Positions 40,033-47,643 of a stretch of 51,629 bases of DNA are shown piece after piece. The notes under the pieces are model-generated. The model did no database searches. It was not told where the DNA came from and saw only the letters and a program-made list of their open reading frames with translations. Both the position numbers and the translations under genes were made by a program. Origin of the DNA: an uncultured Chloroflexota bacterium (GTDB taxonomy: Bacteria; Chloroflexota; Anaerolineae; Aggregatilineales; Phototrophicaceae); assembly GCA_937974245.1 (NCBI GenBank), contig CALJKV010000031.1, forward strand, positions 1-51,629, written 5' to 3'. How positions within the stretch are numbered: position 1 is the first letter of the stretch; each line of letters opens with the position of its first letter.

Positions 40033-40953
40033 CTACAGCAGCGGCTGCGGGCGCGGCAGTTCGTCCATCTGCGTGAGGTCAGTCAGGCAGACGACGCCCG
40101 ACATGGCAAAGGTGACATGCCCCTGATTATCCACCGCCAGCGGGCCGAGCGCCGTCCCCATCGGCGGAATATCGGCCAGAAGCTGCACCTGAGTCGCCGC
40201 CAGCACCAGGTCAATCGCATGGCGCTGATGGGTAATGGTCAGGTCAGCCCCGGCATACACGCGCAGCACCCCGGTTTCCGCGTCGCTGGTCGCCAGGTAG
40301 CGGCCATTGGGTGAACAGGCGATGCGCCGGATAAAGTAATGAACATCAAGCTGTTTACGGCCCTTGCCGCTTGAATCGGTCAGCACGATGCGGCGGCCAT
40401 CGGTCACGAAGAGCGCCCCGCCCCCAAATGCCACTGCGATATTCGGCTGGTAATCCTCGTCTGCTGTCAGACCGAAGTCGAACACGCCCACCGGGATATG
40501 CTGCTGGTAGATGTGCAGCTTGCCAGCCTCGTCCAGGGCGGCGATCAGGCCAAGAAAGCGATCCAGCCCAACCGCGAGAAACGCCTCGGCCTCGCCAGCG
40601 TCCAGCTGCAATTCTTTACCGTCAATTTCCAGGAAAAGTTGCGCCGCCCGCACCTGCGTGACGCGCATCCGGCCATCGCCAGTGAGGTAGACCATGCCGA
40701 GCGGGGTATTCACCACTGGGAGAACGGCCTTGTTAGGCGCGACCAGCCCGGCTATGTATTCCGCCCAGCGGGGATGCTGGCGGTTATCTACACTGCCTAA
40801 CAGGTGCGTCTGTTCACCGAGCGAGGTGCCGGTTTCCAGATCAAAGTAGGCCACCCGATCGCGCTGTGTCCACACGGCCAGCAGCGGTGATTTGCCGGGG
40901 AGAATGTCGAGCGCCGGTATTGCTTGGTTTGTCAGATGTATGCGCCAGGCCAT
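40033..40953 (-). CDS. Uncharacterised propeller-like protein
   Basis: A 306-residue protein of repeating beta segments, for example IPALDILPGKSPLLAVWTQRDRVAYFDLETG and IRRIACSPNGRYLATSDAETGVLRVYAGADLTI. The latter is WD40-like. No signal peptide or membrane helix is visible, so it should be cytoplasmic. I do not recognise a family. It is divergent from the phosphotransferase gene. Confidence 0.65.
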   Translation of the reverse strand: MAWRIHLTNQAIPALDILPGKSPLLAVWTQRDRVAYFDLETGTSLGEQTHLLGSVDNRQHPRWAEYIAGLVAPNKAVLPVVNTPLGMVYLTGDGRMRVTQVRAAQLFLEIDGKELQLDAGEAEAFLAVGLDRFLGLIAALDEAGKLHIYQQHIPVGVFDFGLTADEDYQPNIAVAFGGGALFVTDGRRIVLTDSSGKGRKQLDVHYFIRRIACSPNGRYLATSDAETGVLRVYAGADLTITHQRHAIDLVLAATQVQLLADIPPMGTALGPLAVDNQGHVTFAMSGVVCLTDLTQMDELPRPQPLL

Positions 40954-41080
40954 ATTTTACTCAAATTTGGGATAAGTTGGGTTATCTAGGGTTAAATGTA
41001 GCCCGAATCCGGTGAACCTGCAACCGGTTAGCGGGTTTTGCCGGTCAATTCAGGCCAAGTGCGTATCTGCACAGATTCGA

Positions 41081-41086
41081 TATAAT
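41081..41086 (+). promoter_or_regulatory. -10 box before phosphotransferase gene
   Basis: TATAAT is an exact -10 consensus, 38 bases before the ATG at 41125 in a divergent intergenic region. I see no good -35 at 16-18 bases upstream. Confidence 0.4.
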
Positions 41087-41124
41087 TAACGGCATAGAGA
41101 TTAGAGATTGGTTCGCAGCGTGTG

Positions 41125-42183
41125 ATGACAGAACAAATCCAAGCCGGTGAGGATTTCCGCCAGCGGATTACCGACTACCTGGAAGCGGTAACGGATGGTG
41201 TACTCAAACTCGAAACACTGCAAGAACTGCCGGGCGGCACATCCCGCGAAAACTGGCTGGTGGGCATCAAGCTGAATGGTGACGACCAGCAGTTAATGCT
41301 GCGCCGTGACCGCGCTTCGACCTATTCCGACCAGGCCTTAGAGCGCGAACAGGAATTCGTTGTGCTGCGAGCCGTCCACGCCGAAGGCGTTTCTGCCCCC
41401 AACCCACGCTGGTACTGTATTGAACCGGCGATTCTGGATACCCCCTTCATGGTCAATGATTATATCGAGGGCGTGGTGATCGGGTCACTGGTCGTCACCC
41501 TGGAGAACCTGGCCGACGCCCGTAAGGCACTTCCCCGGCAGATGGGCGAGCAGTTAGCCCGTATCCATGCCGTGGACTATACCCGTCATAAGCTGACTTT
41601 TCTGCCGAAGCCGGAAGCTGGTCGCACGCCGGCGCAAGAGGCCATCGCCCAGATACGCGGGATGATTGCCGAGCTGGGTGTGTATAATCCGGTTTTCAGT
41701 TTCGGGCTGCATTGGGCGGAAAATAACCTACCCACCACGCAAGCCCCAGTGCTGCTGCACGGCGATTTCCGTATTGGCAATATCGTCGTGGGTGAAACCG
41801 GCCTCAAGGCGATCATTGACTGGGAATTCTGTCGCCTGGGAGACCCGCTGGAAGACCTGGCGTGGCCGTGCCTGCGGGATTGGCGCTACGGCCAGGGGAA
41901 ACTACGCCTGGGCGGGATTGGGGAGCGTGAACCGTTTATCGCCGCCTATGAGGGGGCCAGCGGGCGTACCGTCAACCGCCGCGACCTCGATTTCTGGGAG
42001 ATTCTGGGGAATTTGCGCTGGGCAGTGGTCTGTCTGGCGCAGGCCGAGCGGCATTGTTCCGGCAGAGACCGCAGCGTTGAACTGGCCGCCCTGGGTCGGC
42101 GCTCGGCGGAAGTCCAGCATGAGATGCTGCGGCTCATCCAGCAGGTGTCTCATGGTGATGACCGGGTAGAAGAGTCAGAGTAA
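41125..42183 (+). CDS. APH-type phosphotransferase family protein
   Basis: A 352-residue kinase-like protein resembling the phosphotransferase family near acyl-CoA dehydrogenases (ACAD10/11-type). LPGGTSRENWLV is the nucleotide loop, LMLRRD holds the Lys-equivalent strand, the catalytic loop is LLHGDFRIGNIVV and the metal Asp is in AIIDWEFCRLGDPLEDLAW. A small-molecule alcohol or CoA-linked hydroxyl substrate is likelier than an aminoglycoside. ATG 41125 follows a GTG one codon earlier. Confidence 0.88.
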   Translation: MTEQIQAGEDFRQRITDYLEAVTDGVLKLETLQELPGGTSRENWLVGIKLNGDDQQLMLRRDRASTYSDQALEREQEFVVLRAVHAEGVSAPNPRWYCIEPAILDTPFMVNDYIEGVVIGSLVVTLENLADARKALPRQMGEQLARIHAVDYTRHKLTFLPKPEAGRTPAQEAIAQIRGMIAELGVYNPVFSFGLHWAENNLPTTQAPVLLHGDFRIGNIVVGETGLKAIIDWEFCRLGDPLEDLAWPCLRDWRYGQGKLRLGGIGEREPFIAAYEGASGRTVNRRDLDFWEILGNLRWAVVCLAQAERHCSGRDRSVELAALGRRSAEVQHEMLRLIQQVSHGDDRVEESE

Positions 42184-42241
42184 GGGCAAGCGCTGAGCAA
42201 CTTCCAGGGTATATAAACAGATACACAAAGGACAACCACCT

Positions 42242-43219
42242 ATGGCAACGATGAAAGCGATTCAGGTTCACCAGACCGGTGGGCCGGAAGTGATGCGTTA
42301 CGAGGACATCCCCGTTCCAGAACCGGGCGCGGGACAGGCACGGGTCAGGATTGAAGCCGCCGGGCTGAACTACATTGATATTTACCACCGTATCGGCCAG
42401 TATCCGCTGCCGCTGCCCTTTACGCCGGGCATGGAAGGCGCGGGTGTGGTGGATACGGTGGGCGTGGGCGTGACCGATGTCCATCCGGGAGACCGGGTGG
42501 CCTACACGATGGAGCGTGGCGCGTATGCTGAATATGCGATTCTGCCAGCCTGGAAGCTGGTCAAGCTGCCGGATGCGGTCAGTTTTCAGCAGGCGGCGGC
42601 GGTTATGCTGCAAGGGCTGACCGCGCATTATCTGAGCGTTTCGACCTATCCGCTGCAACCCGGCCATACGGCGCTGGTTCATGCGGCGGCAGGCGGCGTG
42701 GGGCTGCTGTTAGTGCAGATGGCGAAACGGCGCGGCGCGCGGGTGATCGGCACGGTATCCACCCAGGAGAAAGCCGAACTGGTGAAACAGGCCGGGGCGG
42801 ACGCGGTGATTCTGTACACGGAACAGGATTTTGAGGCGGAAACGCGCCAGCTAACCGACGGCAAGGGCGTGGATGTGGTCTATGACTCGGTGGGACTGAC
42901 GACATTCGAAAAGAGTCTCAAATGCCTGAAGCCGCGCGGCTATATGGTGCTGTACGGGGCTTCCAGTGGGCCGGTGCCGCCCTTCGACTTGCAGCGGTTG
43001 AACGCTGGTGGGTCGCTGTTTGTCACCCGTCCCACCCTGGGCCACTACATTGCAGACCGGGCAGAACTCCAGGGGCGCTGTGACGCGGTGTTTGGCTGGA
43101 TCGCCGCTGGGGAACTGGACGTGCGGATTGACCACACCTTCGCACTGACCGACGCGCCGGATGCCCACCGTTACATGGAAGCGCGACAGACCAAAGGCAA
43201 GGTGCTGCTGCTGCCGTAA
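42242..43219 (+). CDS. NADPH:quinone oxidoreductase (zeta-crystallin type)
   Basis: A 325-residue zinc-free medium-chain dehydrogenase. The N-terminal catalytic domain has GLNYIDIYHRIGQYPLPLPFTPGMEGAGVV. The NADPH-binding Rossmann motif is HAAAGGVGLLLVQMAKRRGARVIGT (about 149-174), with DVVYDSVG after. Length and motifs match QOR. AAAGGACAACC precedes the ATG. The tRNA-Sec gene follows 72 bases downstream. Confidence 0.93.
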   Translation: MATMKAIQVHQTGGPEVMRYEDIPVPEPGAGQARVRIEAAGLNYIDIYHRIGQYPLPLPFTPGMEGAGVVDTVGVGVTDVHPGDRVAYTMERGAYAEYAILPAWKLVKLPDAVSFQQAAAVMLQGLTAHYLSVSTYPLQPGHTALVHAAAGGVGLLLVQMAKRRGARVIGTVSTQEKAELVKQAGADAVILYTEQDFEAETRQLTDGKGVDVVYDSVGLTTFEKSLKCLKPRGYMVLYGASSGPVPPFDLQRLNAGGSLFVTRPTLGHYIADRAELQGRCDAVFGWIAAGELDVRIDHTFALTDAPDAHRYMEARQTKGKVLLLP

Positions 43220-43279
43220 GGTGTAAAATTGCAGGGGATTTCGGGTGAGTTTCCTCCTACGTTTCGCCTCTTAATCAGG

Positions 43280-43285
43280 TATACT
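43280..43285 (+). promoter_or_regulatory. -10 box for tRNA-Sec
   Basis: TATACT ends six bases before the mature 5' end of the tRNA, so transcription may start at or next to the first tRNA base. No convincing -35 is present 16-18 bases upstream. Confidence 0.45.
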
Positions 43286-43291
43286 TTCGTT

Positions 43292-43387
43292 GGGGGTGGC
43301 TGTGTCCCGGTGGATGCCCCGGTCTTCAAAATCGGTGGCGGGTTGCGCAGAGCAGGCCGCGGTGGGTTCGACTCCCATCCACTCCCG
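43292..43387 (+). tRNA. selC: Selenocysteine tRNA (anticodon TCA)
   Basis: This 96-base gene folds as a bacterial tRNA-Sec. The acceptor stem has eight pairs (GGGGGTGG 43292-43299 with CCACTCCC 43379-43386, one G-U). The D stem has six pairs (43302-43307 with 43312-43317) and a four-base CGGT loop. The anticodon stem is CCGGT / ATCGG around CTTCAAA, with TCA at 43326-43328 reading UGA. A long variable arm runs from about 43336 to 43361 with GCGG / CCGC. The T arm is GTGGG-TTCGACT-CCCAT. The discriminator is G, as in other tRNA-Sec. CCA is not encoded. The next gene, 41 bases on, uses an in-frame TGA. Confidence 0.95.
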
Positions 43388-43390
43388 TAG

Positions 43391-43416
43391 CATGAACATT
43401 GGATTCATGATGTTCA
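43391..43416 (+). promoter_or_regulatory. Mutually exclusive hairpins before the peroxiredoxin RBS
   Basis: CATGAA (43391-43396) can pair with TTCATG (43404-43409), or TGAACAT (43393-43399) with ATGTTCA (43410-43416). The second hairpin ends directly at the AGGAGG ribosome binding site (43417-43422 region). The two cannot form together, which would allow a translational switch, but this may be coincidence in a short AT-rich spacer. Confidence 0.35.
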
Positions 43417-43428
43417 AGGAGGTGCATA

Positions 43429-44130
43429 GTGGGAAAACCCGTAGATGGCTGTGTCACCCCGGCACAGGGTCCCATCCAGACCAGCGAACCTGCTGCGGAA
43501 ATGATGCAGCAGCCTGTCAAGGCGGTTGCAAGAATGCGTGCGCGTGTTGGGCAGGAAGCCCCGGATTTCGAGGCCAGCGCCTACTACCAGGGCGGTTTTA
43601 AGAATATCAAACTCTCGGATTATCGCGGCAAGTGGGTGGTGCTGTGTTTCTACCCCGGCGACTTCACCTTCGTCTGACCGACCGAATTGGCGGCAGTTGC
43701 CGCCCAAGCAGACAGCCTCAACAAACTCGGTGTTCAGATCCTCTCCGTCAGCACCGACAGCCGGTTTACGCATAAAATCTGGCAAGAAGAAGAATTGACG
43801 AAAATGCTGCCCGGCGGATTCCCCTACCCGATGCTTTCCGATCAGGGGGGGCGGATCGGCACGATCTATGGCGTGTACGAAGAAGCGGCTGGGGTTGATT
43901 TCCGTGGCTGGTTCATCATTGACCCGGATGGCAAGATTCAGGCGATGGAAATCCTCACGCCGGAAGTAGGGCGCGAGGTCAAAGAGTTGATTCGCCAGGT
44001 GCAGGCCTACCAGCATGTACGCGCTACTGGCGAAGTCACGCCAGCGGGCTGGATGCCAGGCAAGACCACGCTCAAGCCGGGGCCAGCATTGGTCGGCAAG
44101 GTGTGGGAAGTCTGGAAACCAGGGGCGTAA
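43429..44130 (+). CDS. Selenocysteine-containing peroxiredoxin (AhpC/Prx type)
   Basis: The gene codes 233 residues when TGA 43675-43677 is read as selenocysteine 83. The context FYPGDFTFV-U-PTE is exactly the active-site motif of AhpC-type peroxiredoxins, with Sec in place of the peroxidatic Cys. The frame continues after TGA through FIIDPDGKIQAMEI and the C-terminal GEVTPAGWMPGKTTLKP to a TAA stop. In 2-Cys enzymes that region reads GEVCPA; here Thr204 replaces the resolving Cys. Cys8 in a 40-residue N-terminal extension and Cys73 are the only Cys left. The start is GTG with a strong AAGGAGG. It should reduce peroxides in the cytoplasm. A frame-naive annotation would split it in two. Confidence 0.93.
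43687..43707 (+). promoter_or_regulatory. Candidate bacterial SECIS hairpin
   Basis: TTGGCGGC (43687-43694) and GCCGCCCAA (43699-43707) pair with a single bulged C around the loop AGTT. The loop starts 17 bases after the TGA and has G in its second position. Both fit the general bacterial SECIS description (hairpin in the coding region just 3' of UGA, short apical loop with an early G). SelB binding itself cannot be seen. Confidence 0.6.
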
Positions 44131-44162
44131 CGCCCTCACAATCCACAAGGTGTGGGAAACGC

Positions 44163-44196
44163 GACGGGGGCGGTTGCATTGGTGGCCGCCTCCGTC
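44163..44196. terminator. Hairpin after the peroxiredoxin gene
   Basis: GACGGGGGCGG (44163-44173) pairs with CCGCCTCCGTC (44186-44196) over 11 positions with one G-U, between convergent genes. No T run follows, so it is a possible terminator or 3'-end stabiliser only. Confidence 0.45.
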
Positions 44197-44278
44197 AAAT
44201 CAGATAGCGGCAGCCCCTGCGTTCTCCGCAAATGTCCACTAACGACCGCTCAGACTTATTTCCGCGTGAGCGACACAA

Positions 44279-45472
44279 TCACATATAGCGCACATCCACG
44301 GCCCGGCGGGTGGCCGACGATTCCAGCACGGCATCGCAGATAACCGCGTTACGGTAGCCATCCTCAAAGGTCGCGCCATAGGGGGCGACGCCGTGCAGGC
44401 CGCGAATCGCGCCGAAAAAGTGGTGGAACTGATGCACGAAAGTATGCTCCCAGCCGATGATATGGCCGGGCGGCCACCAGTTTTCCAGGTAAGGGTGATG
44501 CGGCTCCGTGACAAGCACATTATGAAAGCCGCGAGTCGTTTTCGGCTCATCGCCCGCCCAGTAGACATTAATCTCATTCAGCCGTTCCAGGTTAAAGTGA
44601 ATCGTACCGTTTTCGCCGTTGACCTCAATGCGATTGTGGTTCTTGCGCCCCCGGCAGAAGCGCGACGATTCCACCGTGCCGAGCGCCCCGTTCTCGAAGT
44701 CCAGCAGTGACACAAAGGCATCGTCCACGTCTACCTTGCCCAGGCCAGAGCCATCCGGCAGCGGGCGTTCTTCAATGAAGGTGCGTGTCATAGCCATGAC
44801 CTGGCGGGGTTCACCCACCAGGAAACGCGCCAGGTCGAGGACATGCGTTCCGAGGTCGCCCAACGCGCCGCTGCCCGCCCGCGCTTTGTCCATGCGCCAG
44901 TTGCGCGGGGAGCGCGGATTCATCGCCCACTCTTGCAGGTAGGACGCCCTGAAGTGATAGATGCGCCCCAGCGCGCCGCTTTCGATCAGCTTCCTGGCCT
45001 GCACAATCGCCGGGACAAAACGATAGTTGAACCCGACCATGTGCTGGACACCGGCTTTGTTCACGGCATCCACCATCTGTCTGGCTTCTTCGGCGGTGCG
45101 CCCCAGCGGTTTCTCACAGATGACGTGTTTGCCGGCCTCGGCAGCGGCGATACATGGCTCGGCATGGGCATGGTTCGGGCCGCCGTTGTCGAACACCTGC
45201 ACAACGGGGTCTGCCAGCATCTCGCGCCAGTCGGTGTAGGCACGGTCATAGCCATAGCGCCGTGCCGCCGCTGTCGTCGCCTGCGCATCCCGCCCGCAGA
45301 TGGCCGCCAACCGAGGGCGGGCAACTGGCGGATAGATCATGTAAGGGAGCTTCTTCAGGGCGTTGGTGTGCGCCTGACCCATGAAGGCGTAGCCCAACAT
45401 GCCGACTCCGATTTCCGGCGCATCACCTTCAGCAGTCGGCCCGGTCGTCGCGAACCCTGTTTCGTCGCTCAT
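44279..45472 (-). CDS. Gfo/Idh/MocA-family oxidoreductase
   Basis: A 397-residue NAD(P)-dependent sugar or inositol dehydrogenase-like protein. The Rossmann start is IGVGMLGYAFMGQAHTNAL (about 21-39), the catalytic-domain signature is GKHVICEKPLG (EKP), and GSGALGDLGTHVLDLARFL gives the conserved Asp/His. It follows the epimerase gene by nine bases on the same strand. Such pairs act on uronic acids, inositols or other polyols, but the actual sugar is not evident. Confidence 0.9.
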   Translation of the reverse strand: MSDETGFATTGPTAEGDAPEIGVGMLGYAFMGQAHTNALKKLPYMIYPPVARPRLAAICGRDAQATTAAARRYGYDRAYTDWREMLADPVVQVFDNGGPNHAHAEPCIAAAEAGKHVICEKPLGRTAEEARQMVDAVNKAGVQHMVGFNYRFVPAIVQARKLIESGALGRIYHFRASYLQEWAMNPRSPRNWRMDKARAGSGALGDLGTHVLDLARFLVGEPRQVMAMTRTFIEERPLPDGSGLGKVDVDDAFVSLLDFENGALGTVESSRFCRGRKNHNRIEVNGENGTIHFNLERLNEINVYWAGDEPKTTRGFHNVLVTEPHHPYLENWWPPGHIIGWEHTFVHQFHHFFGAIRGLHGVAPYGATFEDGYRNAVICDAVLESSATRRAVDVRYM

Positions 45473-45481
45473 GATTCTCCT

Positions 45482-46486
45482 TTATTTACTGGATTCAAAG
45501 GCCGCATCAAATGCCCCGGCAGCCGGTTTGAAGTCGGCCTTGCGTACTACTGTGACCGCCTCCGCCACGCCATGCTCCCGATCCATACCGCTGTCCTCCC
45601 ATTCGACGGAGAGCGGGCCTTCATAGCCAATGCGGTTCAATGCCCGGATAATCCCCTCCAGGTCAACGTCGCCATGCCCTGGCGAGACGAAGTCCCAGCC
45701 CCGGCGGGAATCGCCAAAATTGAGGTGGGAAGTCAGGATGCTGGTGAAGCCATTGAGGTTCACTTTGGCGTCCTTGACGTGCATGTGATAGATGCGATCC
45801 GGGAAGCGTTCGATAAAATGCACCGGGTTGAACAATTGATGCGCGAAGTGGCTGGGGTCGAAGTTGAAGCCGAAGGCCGGGCGGTGGTCGAGCGCCGCCA
45901 GCGTTTTCTCCGCCGTGTAGATGTCATAGGCGATTTCGGTGGGGTGGGCTTCCAGGGCGAAGCGGACACCGGACTTATCAAAGGCATCCAGGATGGGATT
46001 CCAGCGATCCGCGAACTCGCGGTATCCGGCGTCAATCATGGCGTCGGAAGTGGGTGGGAAGCGGTAGATCATATGCCAGACGGGGCTGCCGGTGAAGCCG
46101 TTGACGACCTTCACGCCCATCTGCCGGGCGGCCTGGGCGGTGTGTTTTATCTCCTCGGCGCTGCGGCGGCGCACGCCTTCCGGGTCGCCATCGCCCCACA
46201 GCCGGGAGGGGAGGATGCTCTTATGGCGTTCGTCAATGTAGGCATCGGCCACGCACTGCCCGACGAGATGGTTACTGATAGCGAAGCACTTCAGGCCGTA
46301 TTTTTCCAGGATGTCGTGGCGGCTCTGGATGTAGCTGTCGTCAGAAAGCGCCTTGTCTACCTCAAAATGGTCGCCCCAGCAGGCGAGTTCCAGGCCGTCA
46401 TAGCCCCAACCCGCGACTTTTTCCGCCAGCGTCTCCAGCGGCAGGTCGGCCCACTGTCCCGTAAAGAGTGTTACTGGTCTAGCCAT
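45482..46486 (-). CDS. Sugar phosphate isomerase/epimerase (xylose isomerase-like TIM barrel)
   Basis: A 334-residue protein. AGWGYDGLELACW is strand 1, FALEAHPTEIAYD carries the first metal Glu, FGFNFDPSHFAHQ the Asp/His pair, IYHMHVKDAK the His-Val-Lys-Asp motif, and PGHGDVDLEGIIRAL with GPLSVEWED the last Glu. These are the four metal ligands of the family. It leads the two-gene operon with the oxidoreductase. Confidence 0.9.
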   Translation of the reverse strand: MARPVTLFTGQWADLPLETLAEKVAGWGYDGLELACWGDHFEVDKALSDDSYIQSRHDILEKYGLKCFAISNHLVGQCVADAYIDERHKSILPSRLWGDGDPEGVRRRSAEEIKHTAQAARQMGVKVVNGFTGSPVWHMIYRFPPTSDAMIDAGYREFADRWNPILDAFDKSGVRFALEAHPTEIAYDIYTAEKTLAALDHRPAFGFNFDPSHFAHQLFNPVHFIERFPDRIYHMHVKDAKVNLNGFTSILTSHLNFGDSRRGWDFVSPGHGDVDLEGIIRALNRIGYEGPLSVEWEDSGMDREHGVAEAVTVVRKADFKPAAGAFDAAFESSK

Positions 46487-46581
46487 GAAGTTTGTCTCCT
46501 AGCGTATCATTGATTATCCATTTTGGCTGGTAGTGTACCCAATGTGCGGCGTGTTTTTCCAATCCATTGCCGCGAAAGGAC

Positions 46582-47640
46582 TTAGAGTTCCCCGGTATTG
46601 AGCACGTTTACCAGGCGGAGGATGAGGGAGTCGAGGCTGTGCTGTTCGATGACTGCCTGCCGCAGCGCGAGGCCGATGGCGCGGCGGTCTTGCGGGGATT
46701 GCGCCAGCAGGTCGCGCAGCAGGACGGTCAACCCGGCGCTATCCCCCGGCGTGGCGAGCAGGAGTTGGTTGGTGAATGTTCCGGTCAGCGGGGTAAAGGC
46801 CGCGCTGCTGGTGATGGTCGGCAGGGCGCAGGCCATCCCCTCTAAGGCCGCTTTGTCGAACAGTCCGGGCGGACTCAGGTTGACGGCCACCACTGCCCGC
46901 CAGTACCAGTCGCGCACCTGCTCGGCGCTCTGCTCCCCGGCAAAAATAACTTTGTGCGCTATTCCCAGTTCACCGGCCAGGGCGCAGAGCGTTTTTTCGT
47001 AAGAATCATTCGCGCCGTCAGGGATACCGCCCACCAGCGCCACATCACAATCCAATGGAGCGACTGCTCGCAGCAGCGCTTCCTGGTGTTTGATCGGCAT
47101 CAGGCGGGCGACCTGTACCACCAGTGGGCGCGACTGTCCGGCTTGTGCCGGTGGGTAGAAAAAATCGGTATTCACGCCATGCCCGGTCACGCGCAGTTTT
47201 GGCGTGGGGATTGGGAAGCTCTGCGGCACAGCGGAAACCACCCGCTGCGAGAAGCGCAGCGCCCATTTCAGATGGGGCGTCACCTGACGATGGGTGTACC
47301 AGGTCGTCAGCGGCACACCCGCCAGCCACAGCGGGATGCCACCCAGCGCCGCGAACAGGGGCATCATGTGGGCGAAGCAGGCGGTATAGCGCCGCGTGAG
47401 CAGTAGCCCCAGCAATATCCGGTAGAAAGCCACCAGCCGCCGCGCCGCGCTGTAGCCATGTTCCCGCCCGACGGAATACACCGTCACGTTCTGCGCCACC
47501 GCCAGCCGCCCGGCGTGCATCGTCAGCACGTCCACCGCGTCATAGTGTGCCGCCAGCGCGTTAATCCAGGCGGTGGTGAATCCCAGAATGTGGTCGTCGG
47601 CGTCGGTGCGGATGTTGAATACCAGCAGTCGTCCCGGCAT
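46582..47640 (-). CDS. Glycosyltransferase, GT4-like
   Basis: A 352-residue GT-B enzyme. The C-terminal donor domain shows PLVVQVARLMPIKHQEALLRAV and the nucleotide-sugar segment NLSPPGLFDKAALEGMACALPTITS, where GLFDKAALEGMACALP corresponds to the E-x7-E motif of family 4. The acceptor domain (about 1-165) is less conserved. It begins three bases after the end of the next glycosyltransferase gene, so both are in one operon for a surface glycan. Acceptor and sugar are unknown. Confidence 0.88.
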   Translation of the reverse strand: MPGRLLVFNIRTDADDHILGFTTAWINALAAHYDAVDVLTMHAGRLAVAQNVTVYSVGREHGYSAARRLVAFYRILLGLLLTRRYTACFAHMMPLFAALGGIPLWLAGVPLTTWYTHRQVTPHLKWALRFSQRVVSAVPQSFPIPTPKLRVTGHGVNTDFFYPPAQAGQSRPLVVQVARLMPIKHQEALLRAVAPLDCDVALVGGIPDGANDSYEKTLCALAGELGIAHKVIFAGEQSAEQVRDWYWRAVVAVNLSPPGLFDKAALEGMACALPTITSSAAFTPLTGTFTNQLLLATPGDSAGLTVLLRDLLAQSPQDRRAIGLALRQAVIEQHSLDSLILRLVNVLNTGEL

Positions 47641-47643
47641 AGT

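Noticed and set aside
43675..43677. TGA in the peroxiredoxin gene as a nonsense mutation or pseudogene
   Set aside because: The codon lies exactly at the catalytic position of FTFVxPTE, the frame and conservation continue to a normal stop, a SECIS-like hairpin follows and a tRNA-Sec gene precedes it.
44843..46513. 556-residue plus-strand open frame
   Set aside because: It is opposite two well-supported genes (epimerase and oxidoreductase) whose active-site motifs are intact, and it has no recognisable domain of its own.
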